This document shows positions 33,567 through 42,040 of a DNA stretch of 64,000 nt, one piece after another. Each line of letters starts with the position of its first letter. Position 1 is the first letter of the stretch. The notes under the pieces are model-generated. The model worked only from the letters and a program-made list of their open reading frames with translations. It did no database searches and was not told the DNA's origin. The stretch comes from Lentzea kentuckyensis (lineage in GTDB: Bacteria; Actinomycetota; Actinomycetes; Mycobacteriales; Pseudonocardiaceae), in NCBI RefSeq assembly GCF_002150765.1, contig NZ_MUYM01000028.1, positions 68,815 to 132,814 of the forward strand, written 5' to 3'. The position numbers were made by a program, and so were the translations under genes.

Positions 33567-35015
33567 TCAGGGCTTGAGCCGGACCGCGAGCGCAGGGGCA
33601 CCAGACGGCTTGAAGTTCGCCCACACCGCAGGGTCGCCCGTGTGGTAGATGGTCGCGTTCGGGCTTGCGGTGAAGACGTCGGCGTCCTGCCTCGGCTGTG
33701 TGGAGCCGAGGTAGACCGCCGTCAGAGCGGGGTTGCCCCTCACCGCACCCGGTCCGAGCCGGGTGACGCCCGGCATGACGACCGTGGTCAGCTTCGCGTT
33801 GTTGGTGATGGCGTTGTGCCAGACCGTGGTCAGGCGCGGAGCGTGGACCCAGCGCAGGTTCGCGAAGCCGGTGACCGCGTTCTTGTCCATCTCGGTGAGG
33901 GCCGGCAGGCGCAGCCCGACGAGCTTGCCGTTCAGGTCGAAGCAGTTGATGCCCAGGTACTCCAGCTCGGGCAGGTTGACCGAGATCAGCTCGTGGCTGT
34001 CGTTCAACGCGTTGCGACCGAGCCGTCGCAGCTGAGGCGCGGTGAAGTACTGCAGACGGGAGGCGTCGTCGAACGCGAAGTCGTCGACCTCGGTCGCGTT
34101 CGGCAGGTTCACCTTGACCAGGTACTGGTTGCGGCGGAAGGCGTCGTGGGCGATGGTGCCGGCGCTGGGCAGGTACAGGACGCTGAGCTTGGCGTGCGGG
34201 GCGTGGCCGAAAGCCATGACGCCGATCGACCGGGCGCCGCGCAGGCTCACCTCGCTGAAGTTGTGGTTGCTGAACGCACCGTCGGGCACTGCGTCCAGGT
34301 CGTCGAGGACGAGTTGCCTGACCCAGGTGTCCCACCAGCCGTTGTGCCAGAGGTAGGGGGACTTGCCGCCCCGGGCCTGCTGGCCCGCGCACGGCAGCCC
34401 GGACGCCGGGGTGCATTCCCGTCCACTTTGGATGCTGCGCAGGTTGTAGACGTGGAGCCGGGTGAGGTTGCCCAGGCCGAGGTCGCGGTGCACGCCCTGC
34501 AACGCGGCGAGGTCGGCGTCGGAGAGCGCCGTGCCGCCGGTGAGGTACAGCGCGATCCCGGTCGCCTTGGCGAGTTCCGGTTTGCGTTCGGCCAGGCGCG
34601 CCTTGAGGGCGTTGGCGGTGACGTCGTACTGGAACGCGACGGTACCCGCGGGCAGTTGGTGGTCACCGGGTTTGCCGGGCCGATAGCTGTAGCCGTCGTC
34701 GCGGCGCAGGTCGGGGTCGGCGGCGAACACCGGATCTGGTCCGGGATCGGCGGTCGGATCCTCGGGCAGCGTCCCGTCCAGGTACGGCAGGCTGCCGTCT
34801 CGAACGGATCTCTGCTCCGCACGTGGAGTGGTGGAGACCGGCGACGACGTGATCGTCGTCGCCGGTGGGCCTGAGGCGACCTCGGATTCGGCTGTGGCGA
34901 GGTTGCCGACCGCGGCCGGCTTGGAGGAGTTTCCGCCCGAAATGAGGACGACTGCTCCGGCACACGAGACGGCGAGGACGGCTCCGACAACGGCAAAGAG
35001 GGTTTTCCGCTTCAT
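33567..35015 (-). CDS. Secreted leucine-rich-repeat (BspA-like) protein
   Basis: 482 residues from an ATG at 35015. A short N-terminal helix (LFAVVGAVLAVSCAGAVVLIS) contains a cysteine but no good lipobox. A Ser/Thr/Pro-rich linker covers about 30-100. After about residue 230, repeats of the LRR_5/BspA kind follow (LPSAGTIAHDAFRRNQ, LPNATEVDDFAFDDAS, APQLRRLGRNALNDS, LPELEYLGINCFD, LPALTEMDKNAVTGF, APRLTTVWHNAITNN), each about 23-24 residues. BspA-like proteins bind surfaces or proteins. Here it lies behind GH27 with its own LacI-type operator, so it may be a binding protein co-regulated with the glycan enzymes. Confidence 0.78.
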   Translation of the reverse strand: MKRKTLFAVVGAVLAVSCAGAVVLISGGNSSKPAAVGNLATAESEVASGPPATTITSSPVSTTPRAEQRSVRDGSLPYLDGTLPEDPTADPGPDPVFAADPDLRRDDGYSYRPGKPGDHQLPAGTVAFQYDVTANALKARLAERKPELAKATGIALYLTGGTALSDADLAALQGVHRDLGLGNLTRLHVYNLRSIQSGRECTPASGLPCAGQQARGGKSPYLWHNGWWDTWVRQLVLDDLDAVPDGAFSNHNFSEVSLRGARSIGVMAFGHAPHAKLSVLYLPSAGTIAHDAFRRNQYLVKVNLPNATEVDDFAFDDASRLQYFTAPQLRRLGRNALNDSHELISVNLPELEYLGINCFDLNGKLVGLRLPALTEMDKNAVTGFANLRWVHAPRLTTVWHNAITNNAKLTTVVMPGVTRLGPGAVRGNPALTAVYLGSTQPRQDADVFTASPNATIYHTGDPAVWANFKPSGAPALAVRLKP

Positions 35016-35050
35016 GTTGGCGTTATGTCGCTGCTTCGGAGTCGGGGGAT

Positions 35051-35068
35051 GATGTGAACGCTAACATC
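35051..35068. promoter_or_regulatory. LacI-type operator in front of the LRR gene
   Basis: GATGTGAACGCTAACATC, a dyad with CG centre and 5-base perfect outer arms. It ends 36 bases before the LRR start codon. The core ATGTGAACGCTAACA is repeated exactly at 39351-39365, upstream of the GH59-GH27 unit. Confidence 0.6.
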
Positions 35069-35099
35069 GGGACGTCGCCGTCAACAAGGTCGACTTCGG

Positions 35100-36704
35100 C
35101 TATCCCAGCGCCCATCGCTGGTTGCTGCCGCCGTGGCACGTCCACAGCTGGACCAGCGCGCCGTCGGCCGTGGACGCTCCGGTCACGTCCAGACACAGTC
35201 CTGACTGGACACCGGTGACGGAGCCGTCGGAGTTGCGCAGCCACTGCTGGTTGGTCTGGCCGTTGCAGGACCAGAGGATCACCTTCGTACCTGGGCTGGT
35301 CTGGTTGTTGTAGGCGTCCAGGCACATCGTGCCGCCGCCGACGCTGAGCTGGTTGCCGGTGGTGTAGGTCCAGTTCTGGCCCGATTGGCCACCGCAGGGC
35401 CAGATCCGGGCCTGGGTGTTGGCCGTGGTGCTGGGGACGTCGAGGCACTTGCCGGCACCGACCGCGCGCACCGGACCGGTGACCGGGTCCTCACCACCGG
35501 TCGTGCCGCCCGCCACCCGGTACATGACCACGCCGTGGGCGGGGACCGACGCGCTGATCGTGCCCGTGGTGGTGGAGGTGGAGCCGGACCACAGGTCGGT
35601 GAGGGTGTAGCTACTGGCGCCGGTCTTTCCGATTGCCGACGTGGTGGTCGAGATCGTGGCGGCCGAGGAACCTTCGTTGAACAGCACGACCGACACGTCG
35701 CCGTTCGCGAGTGGCTTGGCCAGCACGTCGCGGCCACCGGACGAGGACACCATCCGGCCCTGCCTGCCGAGCGGGTCCTGGTCGACCGCGATCACCCGCG
35801 TGTTGGTGAGAATGGAGACCGTGGTGGCGCTGGCGTTCGGGATGTTGTTGCCGGCGATCAGCGGCGCGGCCATCTGGGCCCACAGGCTGAACTGGGTCCG
35901 GTCCTCGGTGGCGGACATGCCGTTGCCGATCTCGAGCATGTCCGGGTCGTTCCACCCGCCGGGTCCCGCGTAGCTCGCGAGGCCGACGTTGGCGTGGAAG
36001 ATGTTCAGCATGCTGTTGTAGTTCGCCGCGATGTCACCGGTGGTGCGCCAGCTGTTGCCCACACCCGCGCCCCAGGTCCACACGTTGTCCTGGCCCCAGT
36101 TGCAGAGGCTGTACAGGATCTGGCGGCCGGTGGCGGCCAGCGCGTCGCGCATGGCCGTGTAGCGGGACTGGGCGTTGACGCCCTGGTTGTTGCAGTTGTC
36201 GTACTTGAGGTAGTCGATCCCCCAGGACGCGAAGAGGGTCGCGTCCTGGCGCTCGTGGTTCAGGCTGCCGGGGTAGCCCGCACAGGTCTTCGTGCCCGCG
36301 TCCTCGTAGATGCCGAGCTTGAGGCCGAGCGAGTGGACGTAGTCGGCGAGGGCCTTGATGCCGTTGGGGAACTTGACCGGATCCGGCACGAGGTTGCCGC
36401 TCGCGTCCCGGTTCTGGGTCATCCAGCAGTCGTCGATGTTGACGTACTGGTAGCCCGCGGCCTGCATGCCGTTGTTGTGCATGGCGAGTGCGGTCGACCT
36501 GACCAGCGAGTCGGAGACGTTGCAGCCGTAGGCGTTCCAGTCGTTCCAGCCCATCTGCGGAGTCCTGGCCAGCCCGTTGTCGAGGGCCTGGGCAGGCGGG
36601 GCCGTGACGATCATGGCGACGGGCGCCACCACCGCCAGGGCCGCGGTCGTCACCGCGGCCACAGCGACATGACCGAGACGGCGTGCGATCGTACGTGGGC
36701 TCAT
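35100..36704 (-). CDS. Secreted GH27 alpha-galactosidase with ricin-type lectin domain
   Basis: 534 residues from an ATG at 36704, two bases after the GH59 stop. Signal peptide 1-40. The GH27 barrel begins TPQMGWNDWNAYGCN, with nucleophile Asp169 in YLKYDNCNN and acid/base Asp224 in SWRTTGDI. The C-terminal beta domain ends near 400. Residues about 408-534 are a ricin B (CBM13) module with three QxW-type repeats. It removes terminal alpha-1,6-galactose from galactomannan or oligosaccharides outside the cell; some GH27 members cut beta-L-arabinopyranosides. It is co-transcribed with GH59 and shares the LacI-type control. Confidence 0.92.
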   Translation of the reverse strand: MSPRTIARRLGHVAVAAVTTAALAVVAPVAMIVTAPPAQALDNGLARTPQMGWNDWNAYGCNVSDSLVRSTALAMHNNGMQAAGYQYVNIDDCWMTQNRDASGNLVPDPVKFPNGIKALADYVHSLGLKLGIYEDAGTKTCAGYPGSLNHERQDATLFASWGIDYLKYDNCNNQGVNAQSRYTAMRDALAATGRQILYSLCNWGQDNVWTWGAGVGNSWRTTGDIAANYNSMLNIFHANVGLASYAGPGGWNDPDMLEIGNGMSATEDRTQFSLWAQMAAPLIAGNNIPNASATTVSILTNTRVIAVDQDPLGRQGRMVSSSGGRDVLAKPLANGDVSVVLFNEGSSAATISTTTSAIGKTGASSYTLTDLWSGSTSTTTGTISASVPAHGVVMYRVAGGTTGGEDPVTGPVRAVGAGKCLDVPSTTANTQARIWPCGGQSGQNWTYTTGNQLSVGGGTMCLDAYNNQTSPGTKVILWSCNGQTNQQWLRNSDGSVTGVQSGLCLDVTGASTADGALVQLWTCHGGSNQRWALG

Positions 36705-36706
36705 GG

Positions 36707-39094
36707 TCAGCTCCGTGTCCACTTCTGGCTGGTCGCACCGTTGCAGGTCTGCAGGGTGACCGGTGTGCTGTTGGCCGTGCCACCGGAGTTCGGGGCGAGG
36801 CACAGTCCTGATTGGACACCCGTGATGGTGCCGTCGGTGTTGACGTTCCACTGCTGGTTGGTGCCGCCGGAGCAGTCCCAGATGACCACCCGCGTGCCCG
36901 GCGCGGTGCCTGACCTCTCGGCGTCGAGGCACTTGTTGCCGTACACCTGGATCTGCTTGGTGGTGTTGACCGTCCACTGCTGGTTGGCGCCGCCGTTGCA
37001 GTCCCACAGCGTCACCTGCGTGCCGTTGGTCTGGGACACGTTCGGGACGTCCAGGCACCGGCCGGCGTTGTCGTTGCGCAGCTGCGACGTCGTCCCGCCA
37101 CCCGAACCGGAGATGACGAGGTTGTCGAACTGCGCTGTCTCGCCCTGGCTGGTGCCGAGGCCGGCCTGACCCGCGGACAGCGTGGAGTCGGTCACGGTCC
37201 CGACGACCGTGCCGTCGACGCTCGCGGTGATGGTGCTGCCGGAGAAGCCGAGCGACAACGAGTGCCAGCGGTTGGTGCCCAGCGCGGCGGTAGTGCCGCT
37301 GCGCAACGTCGTGACCTGGGCGCTGGTGTTGGTGCGCAGGATCGACCAGGCGCCGGTGTCGCTGACCCGGAAGTGGTAGGCGTTCAGCGCGGCCTGGTTG
37401 CCGGTGTCCTGCCCACCGGCGCGGCCGATCAGCGAGACGTAACCGGGCTTCTCCAGCAGCGCGTCCGCCGACACCGCGTAGTTGTTCCAGGCCACGTTGC
37501 CCAGCAGCGCGTACGGGTCGGTCCTCGTCTTCCACGGGATCGCCTGCTGCGTGGACGCCTGGCGCACACACATGCCCGAGCGGCCGGCGCCGCACGCGGA
37601 CGCCTCGAAGGCACCCTCCATGTCCATCAGGTACTTGGCCTCCTTGCCGGCCGCGTACCCGTCGAAGTTGTCGCTGTAGGGCAGGTTCAGCGAGCCCTGG
37701 GGCGGGCTGGTCACGGTGCCCCGGCCCTGTCCGGTCGTGGTGGTGACCGTGTACAGGTAGCCCGGCTGGACGGTCAGGGAGAAGGCGCCGCCGGTCGGGG
37801 TGATGTCGGCGCTGTGGACGAAGAAGTCGTTCTGGTTGTTGGAATTGAGGTTGGTCGCCCACACGTGCACCTGTCCGGTGGACAGCCCGCCGGTGACGTT
37901 GAGGTTCAGCGTCTGGGCGCCGCTGGCGTCCATGGTCTCGATGACCATGCTGTAGTCGGTGTTGTTGGGCGACTTCATGGTCACGTAGCTACCGTTGTTG
38001 CGGTTCCCGCCGAGATAGCCGGTGGACGCGTCGAGGTACTTCCAGCCGGGGGCGGTGAACTGCGTGGTGTGCGCCAGTGCCCACGTGTCCTTGCCCACCG
38101 CGTAGTAGCCCGACCACGGCTGGTTGGCCAGCACGAGCCCCACGGTCGGCCAGGGGATGTTCGGTGTGACCGCGGCGATCAGGTCCCAGTTGAGGTAGGC
38201 GGTCATCTTCCCGTCGATGTAGACCCGGTTGATACCGCGGGCCAACGGTTTGGCGCCGTCGTTGTAGTCCTGGGAGCCGTTCTCGCTCGACCACAGCGTC
38301 TTGCCGGAGTTGGCGACGTTCGACGGGACGGTGCACGAGGTCTGCGCGCTCAGGTAGCCGCAGGTGTAGTGCGCGCTGAGCACGTCGACAGCGTTGCGGT
38401 AGGCCGTGTTGCTCGAGATCGGGCCGGCCGGTCCCCAGTCCCCGGGCCACGAGTCACCGGAGATGATCTTGACCGCACTGTACCCGTTGGAGTTGAGGGC
38501 GTTGCGAATCGTGACGGTCCAGTCGGCGTTCCACTGCTTCTCGTTCTGCACCGGCGTGAGGTAGTCGATCGTCAGCCCGTGCCGGCGGGCGCACCCGAGC
38601 CAGGACAGGTAGTAGTTCACCAGGTCGTTGGAGAAGAAGGTGCCGTTGCCGATCCAGCCCGGCGCACCCCAGGCCAGCCCCACCAGCTTGAGGCCGGGGT
38701 TCCGCGCCTTGGCCTGCTCCATGATCCACCACTCGTACCCGCGGTCGCAGTCGAGGTCGCCGCGGAAGTGGGCGTGACTGGGCTCGGCCCCGCTGGTGGA
38801 GTTGGTGTCACCGCCGATCTCCGCCTTGAGGATCTGCAGGGCGGCGCCATGGCCGGGTTTGAACAGGTAGTCGAGGATCTGACCGCGCTGCGGCTCCGGA
38901 TAGTCGATCAGCAGGCGGCTGTTGCCCCCACCGCCGCTGACCGCGCCGACGCCGTCGAACGTGCGGCCACCGGACGAGCCGTTGATCGTGATCGCCGTGG
39001 CGGCCTGGGCCGGTGCCGCTCCCACGACACCGGCCGCGACCAGCGCGGCCGCGAAGACTGCGGTGCGCACGCGCCCGAGCAGGGTTCCGGGCAT
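36707..39094 (-). CDS. Secreted GH59 galactocerebrosidase-like enzyme with ricin-type lectin domain
   Basis: 795 residues, signal peptide 1-31. The N-terminal barrel matches GH59: FDGVGAVSGGGGNSRLL, LKAEIGGDTNSTSGAEPSH, RGYEWWIMEQAKARNPG, LAWGAPGWIG. The acid/base is likely Glu185 (VQNEKQW) and the nucleophile Glu271 (LWSSENG). A beta-sandwich and a laminin-G-like lectin domain follow (about 470-660), as in human GALC. A ricin B (CBM13) module covers about 668-795. GH59 enzymes are retaining beta-galactosidases acting on galactosylceramide; bacterial members may act on plant galactans. It is the first gene of the GH59-GH27 operon. Confidence 0.88.
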   Translation of the reverse strand: MPGTLLGRVRTAVFAAALVAAGVVGAAPAQAATAITINGSSGGRTFDGVGAVSGGGGNSRLLIDYPEPQRGQILDYLFKPGHGAALQILKAEIGGDTNSTSGAEPSHAHFRGDLDCDRGYEWWIMEQAKARNPGLKLVGLAWGAPGWIGNGTFFSNDLVNYYLSWLGCARRHGLTIDYLTPVQNEKQWNADWTVTIRNALNSNGYSAVKIISGDSWPGDWGPAGPISSNTAYRNAVDVLSAHYTCGYLSAQTSCTVPSNVANSGKTLWSSENGSQDYNDGAKPLARGINRVYIDGKMTAYLNWDLIAAVTPNIPWPTVGLVLANQPWSGYYAVGKDTWALAHTTQFTAPGWKYLDASTGYLGGNRNNGSYVTMKSPNNTDYSMVIETMDASGAQTLNLNVTGGLSTGQVHVWATNLNSNNQNDFFVHSADITPTGGAFSLTVQPGYLYTVTTTTGQGRGTVTSPPQGSLNLPYSDNFDGYAAGKEAKYLMDMEGAFEASACGAGRSGMCVRQASTQQAIPWKTRTDPYALLGNVAWNNYAVSADALLEKPGYVSLIGRAGGQDTGNQAALNAYHFRVSDTGAWSILRTNTSAQVTTLRSGTTAALGTNRWHSLSLGFSGSTITASVDGTVVGTVTDSTLSAGQAGLGTSQGETAQFDNLVISGSGGGTTSQLRNDNAGRCLDVPNVSQTNGTQVTLWDCNGGANQQWTVNTTKQIQVYGNKCLDAERSGTAPGTRVVIWDCSGGTNQQWNVNTDGTITGVQSGLCLAPNSGGTANSTPVTLQTCNGATSQKWTRS

Positions 39095-39489
39095 GGCTGT
39101 GCTCCCTCCAGAGGAAGACGAGTGATCAGACCGCTGTGACGCCGAAGCGCAGAAGAAAGCGGGAAAGCCGCCGCCGCGGCGATGACGCGAATCAGTCGAA
39201 TGAGTCGAATTCGAAGAAAAGAGAATTTCGTCTTCTCTCGAAGTCGAAGACGTGCTGGACTGCGCATGCGGACCCCATCAGCGTTGACGGCGAGCACGAA
39301 CAGCGCAACGGCGACCGACCAGTTCTGCACATGAATCGGCGCACGCTGCGATGTGAACGCTAACACAGTCCGCGATCGCGGCCAAGATGCAGCTGGTGGC
39401 ATCAGTTCTTGATCGTTTTTAGGCCTGACGGTAGTTCATTAGTGAGCGTGCTCATCGCAACTTTCGCAGACCGGGACACGAGGCCGGCG
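39095..39489. other. Leader/intergenic region of the GH59 operon
   Basis: 395 bases without a gene. It holds the LacI-type operator at 39350-39366 and, at 39189-39252, an AT-rich run with several TCGAA repeats that can fold weakly on itself. The long leader (about 250 bases from operator to start codon) suggests a distant promoter or a structured 5' UTR. Confidence 0.5.
39350..39366. promoter_or_regulatory. LacI-type operator upstream of the GH59-GH27 operon
   Basis: GATGTGAACGCTAACAC. It shares its first 16 bases (GATGTGAACGCTAACA) exactly with the site at 35051. It lies 255 bases before the GH59 start codon. The matching LacI-family regulator is not in the window. Confidence 0.55.
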
Positions 39490-40695
39490 TTACCGCCGAC
39501 CGGCTTCGGGGCGGTTCGCGGTGGGGATCGTGATGAGGGTGGCCGTCGGTGAGGTGCCTTTGTTGAGGAACATCATTGCCAGCGCACGGACGAACTGGTC
39601 GAACAGGTAGAACCCGACGGGCATGACGGGCAGCAGCCTTTCACGGAAAGCGATGTAGGCGGGCCACCCGGTGCGGATGAACGTCGCCGCCGCGTAGTCG
39701 CGGCGTAGTCCGAGCCAGTCACCGATCGCGTCGCTGAGCACGTAGCGGACGAACTCGTTGAAGAAGCCGCGGGTGACGCCCAGGTCGATCGACGCGGTCA
39801 GTCCGAGCAGATCCTCAGCCAGCTCCCTGCCCTCGCGCGTCGGGCTGAGGATCGGTGTGAGCACCTGCGCCGACTGTGCGTCCGCGGCGGCCCAGGTCTT
39901 GGGGATGAACTCGTCCCGCACCCCGAGCAGATGGATGGCGACCTGCCACATGTGCAGGAACGCGTCCTCTTGCGCGATCGACATCGGAACGCGCCATTCG
40001 CGCAGCTTCCTGTGCACGAAGGTGCCGAGGCTGTGGAAGGTGACCAGGATGTCGCCGTTGCTGATCGGGATCTGCTCGTCGCTGACCGCCCGCCACTGCG
40101 GCGACTGGGGCAGCAGGTGCCGCACCGCTGCGTGCACCAGGCGGGTCTTGTTGGCGGTCACCACGAATTGCCCCGTGGGTTCGAAAGCGTTCAACTCGCT
40201 CATGTCGTAGCCGAAGGTGAACGTCTTGGCCGCGCGGTCCTTCATGGCGGCGCCGCCCGCGGACCAGTAGACCGATTTGGCCTCACGTGGGATGACCGTG
40301 CTCATGATGCCGCTGCCGAGGCCGTACAGCAGGAACAGGTAGGTGTCCTTGCGCCGGTTGAAGTCGGCGGCGAGGCGCAGCTTGGCCTGGTCGGCCCAGG
40401 AAGGCAGCTTGGTCACCTTCTGCAGGTGTGCGGCGAGGTTGGCGGGCAGGCCGCTGGGCAACCCCTCGTTGTTGTTCACCCACGACCGCATCGCGGTGTT
40501 GACCGCTGGAACCTGGCCGGTGTCGAGAAGTCCCGCCAGCAGACGGTCCACCTCGTCGTCCCAGACCCACCACGGGTCGACGCCGGCGGAGGTTCCGCCG
40601 GCCGGAGCCGCTCCTGCTGGAGCAGTGCCGGCCACGCTCACCAGACCCAGCGCGACACCGAGTGCAAGGGCGTTCCTCCTGTTGAGATTGCTCAT
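39490..40695 (-). CDS. DUF2236/Lcp-type (latex-clearing, MpaB-like) oxygenase, secreted
   Basis: 401 residues from an ATG at 40695. The N-terminus MSNLNRRNALALGVALGLVS is a Tat-like signal with twin arginine. The core has ANKTRLVHAAVRHLLPQSP, SNGDILVTFHSLGTFVHRKL and QEDAFLHMWQVAIHLLGVRDEF, which are the conserved blocks of DUF2236/latex-clearing proteins. Lcp enzymes are haem b dioxygenases that cleave poly(cis-1,4-isoprene), with a Lys/His-ligated haem; Lys183 and a nearby His are candidates. The arginine that precedes the Lys-Thr pair in characterised Lcp is not obvious. Rubber or terpenoid cleavage is possible but not shown. Confidence 0.78.
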   Translation of the reverse strand: MSNLNRRNALALGVALGLVSVAGTAPAGAAPAGGTSAGVDPWWVWDDEVDRLLAGLLDTGQVPAVNTAMRSWVNNNEGLPSGLPANLAAHLQKVTKLPSWADQAKLRLAADFNRRKDTYLFLLYGLGSGIMSTVIPREAKSVYWSAGGAAMKDRAAKTFTFGYDMSELNAFEPTGQFVVTANKTRLVHAAVRHLLPQSPQWRAVSDEQIPISNGDILVTFHSLGTFVHRKLREWRVPMSIAQEDAFLHMWQVAIHLLGVRDEFIPKTWAAADAQSAQVLTPILSPTREGRELAEDLLGLTASIDLGVTRGFFNEFVRYVLSDAIGDWLGLRRDYAAATFIRTGWPAYIAFRERLLPVMPVGFYLFDQFVRALAMMFLNKGTSPTATLITIPTANRPEAGRR

Positions 40696-40700
40696 TTACT

Positions 40701-40722
40701 TACCTAGCTTCCTTGGTAGGTA
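40701..40722. promoter_or_regulatory. Candidate TetR-type operator before the Lcp-like gene
   Basis: Arms TACCTA (40701-40706) and TAGGTA (40717-40722) with a 10-base spacer, starting six bases before the Lcp-like start codon (reading on the minus strand). The size fits a TetR dyad; the tandem-TetR gene at 43814 is the nearest candidate regulator. Confidence 0.5.
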
Positions 40723-40876
40723 GATGCGCCGAGTTCAGGGCTCCCGCGTAGCAATCGGGGCAGGTCGGCCTTGATTCGGCGCGAGAATCCTCGTTAACAT
40801 AGCCAGGCTGCACCAGGCCGCCGTCCAGCGGCAAGCCGATCGCCGACCTGAATCGGTCCGCTACGTGAGGATCCGG

Positions 40877-42040
40877 ATGAGCAGCGTGATCTCCCCCGAA
40901 CGATCGCTCTACGAGGACGACCACGAGCTGCTGCGCGACACGGTTCGCGCCTTCGTCGACAAGCACGCCGCGCCCCACGCCGAGCGGTGGCGGGCGGAGG
41001 GCAAGGTCGACCGCGCGCTGTTCGAGGAGGCGGCCAAGGCGGGAATCCTCGGTTTCAGCATCCCCGAGGAGTACGGCGGTGCCGGCATCACCGACTACCG
41101 CTTCAACGCGGTGATCGGTGAGGAGTTCTCCCGCAACCCGGTCTCGGACGGGCTCGCCGGGGTCGCGCTGTCCAACGACATCGTCGTGCCCTACTTCACC
41201 GGACTGGCCGACGCCGAGCAGAAGGCCCGCTGGTTGCCCGGTATCGCCGCAGGAAAGCTCATCGTCGCGATCGCGATGACAGAACCGGGAACCGGGAGTG
41301 ACCTGGCCGGGATCAGCACCACCGCCGTTCGTGACGGGGACTGCTACGTGGTCAACGGCAGCAAGGTCTTCATCTCCAACGGGCAGAACGCCGACCTCGT
41401 GGTCACCGCCGTCCGCACCGGCCCCGACCGCCACCAGGGAATCAGCCTGCTGGTCGTCGAGGCCGATCGCGCCGGCTTCTCCCGCGGTCGCAACCTCGAG
41501 AAGATCGGGCTGCACGCCCAGGACACCAGCGAGCTCTTCTTCTCCGACGTCCGGGTGCCCATCGCCAACCTGCTCGGCGAGGAAGGGGCCGGCTTCGTCG
41601 GTCTGATGCGCAACCTTCCTCAGGAGCGGATCTCGATCGCCGCCAACGCCGTCGCGTCCTCCGAGGGCGTGCTGGAGCGCACCCTCGACTACGTCAAGCA
41701 ACGCAAGGCGTTCGGCCAGCCGATCGGATCCTTCCAGAACACGCGCTTCGAACTGGCCGAGATGGTCACCGCCGTCCGGGTGAGCCGGAGCCACGTCGAC
41801 GTCCTGCTCGCCAGGCACTCCCGCGGCGAGCTCAGCGCCGTGGACGCGGCGGCAGCGAAGTTCTGGACCACCGAGCAGTACGTCGACATCGTCGGGCGCT
41901 GCCTCCAACTGCACGGCGGTTACGGCTACATGCTCGAATACCGCATCGCCCACGACTACCTCGACTCGCGCATCACCACCATCTACGGGGGCACCACGGA
42001 GATCATGAAAGAGATCGTCGGCCGCGATCTGGGGCTATAG
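40877..42040 (+). CDS. Acyl-CoA dehydrogenase
   Basis: 387 residues from the ATG at 40877, six bases after GAGGA. FAD-binding and catalytic blocks: IAMTEPGTGSDLAGI, GSKVFISNGQNADLVV, RKAFGQPIGSFQNTRF, QLHGGYGYMLEYRIAHDY and a C-terminal IYGGTTEIMKEI. The Glu of the IYEGT motif found in medium-chain enzymes is Gly here, as in many bacterial homologues. It performs the first oxidation of acyl-CoA beta-oxidation. It is convergent with, and overlaps by 6 bases, the acyl-CoA synthetase gene. Confidence 0.92.
   Translation: MSSVISPERSLYEDDHELLRDTVRAFVDKHAAPHAERWRAEGKVDRALFEEAAKAGILGFSIPEEYGGAGITDYRFNAVIGEEFSRNPVSDGLAGVALSNDIVVPYFTGLADAEQKARWLPGIAAGKLIVAIAMTEPGTGSDLAGISTTAVRDGDCYVVNGSKVFISNGQNADLVVTAVRTGPDRHQGISLLVVEADRAGFSRGRNLEKIGLHAQDTSELFFSDVRVPIANLLGEEGAGFVGLMRNLPQERISIAANAVASSEGVLERTLDYVKQRKAFGQPIGSFQNTRFELAEMVTAVRVSRSHVDVLLARHSRGELSAVDAAAAKFWTTEQYVDIVGRCLQLHGGYGYMLEYRIAHDYLDSRITTIYGGTTEIMKEIVGRDLGL

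Noticed and set aside
36705-37862. Upstream extension of the GH27 frame by 386 codons
   Set aside because: It overlaps the GH59 gene in a different frame; the GH27 signal peptide begins at the ATG at 36704.
35100-39094. Repeated short blocks within GH27 and GH59
   Set aside because: These come from the ricin-type QxW repeats of the lectin domains and are not a CRISPR array or DNA repeat family.
35385-39139. Long plus-strand open frames of about 600 codons antisense to GH27 and GH59
   Set aside because: Shadows of the GC-rich coding strand; the minus-strand proteins have catalytic motifs and signal peptides, the plus frames have none.
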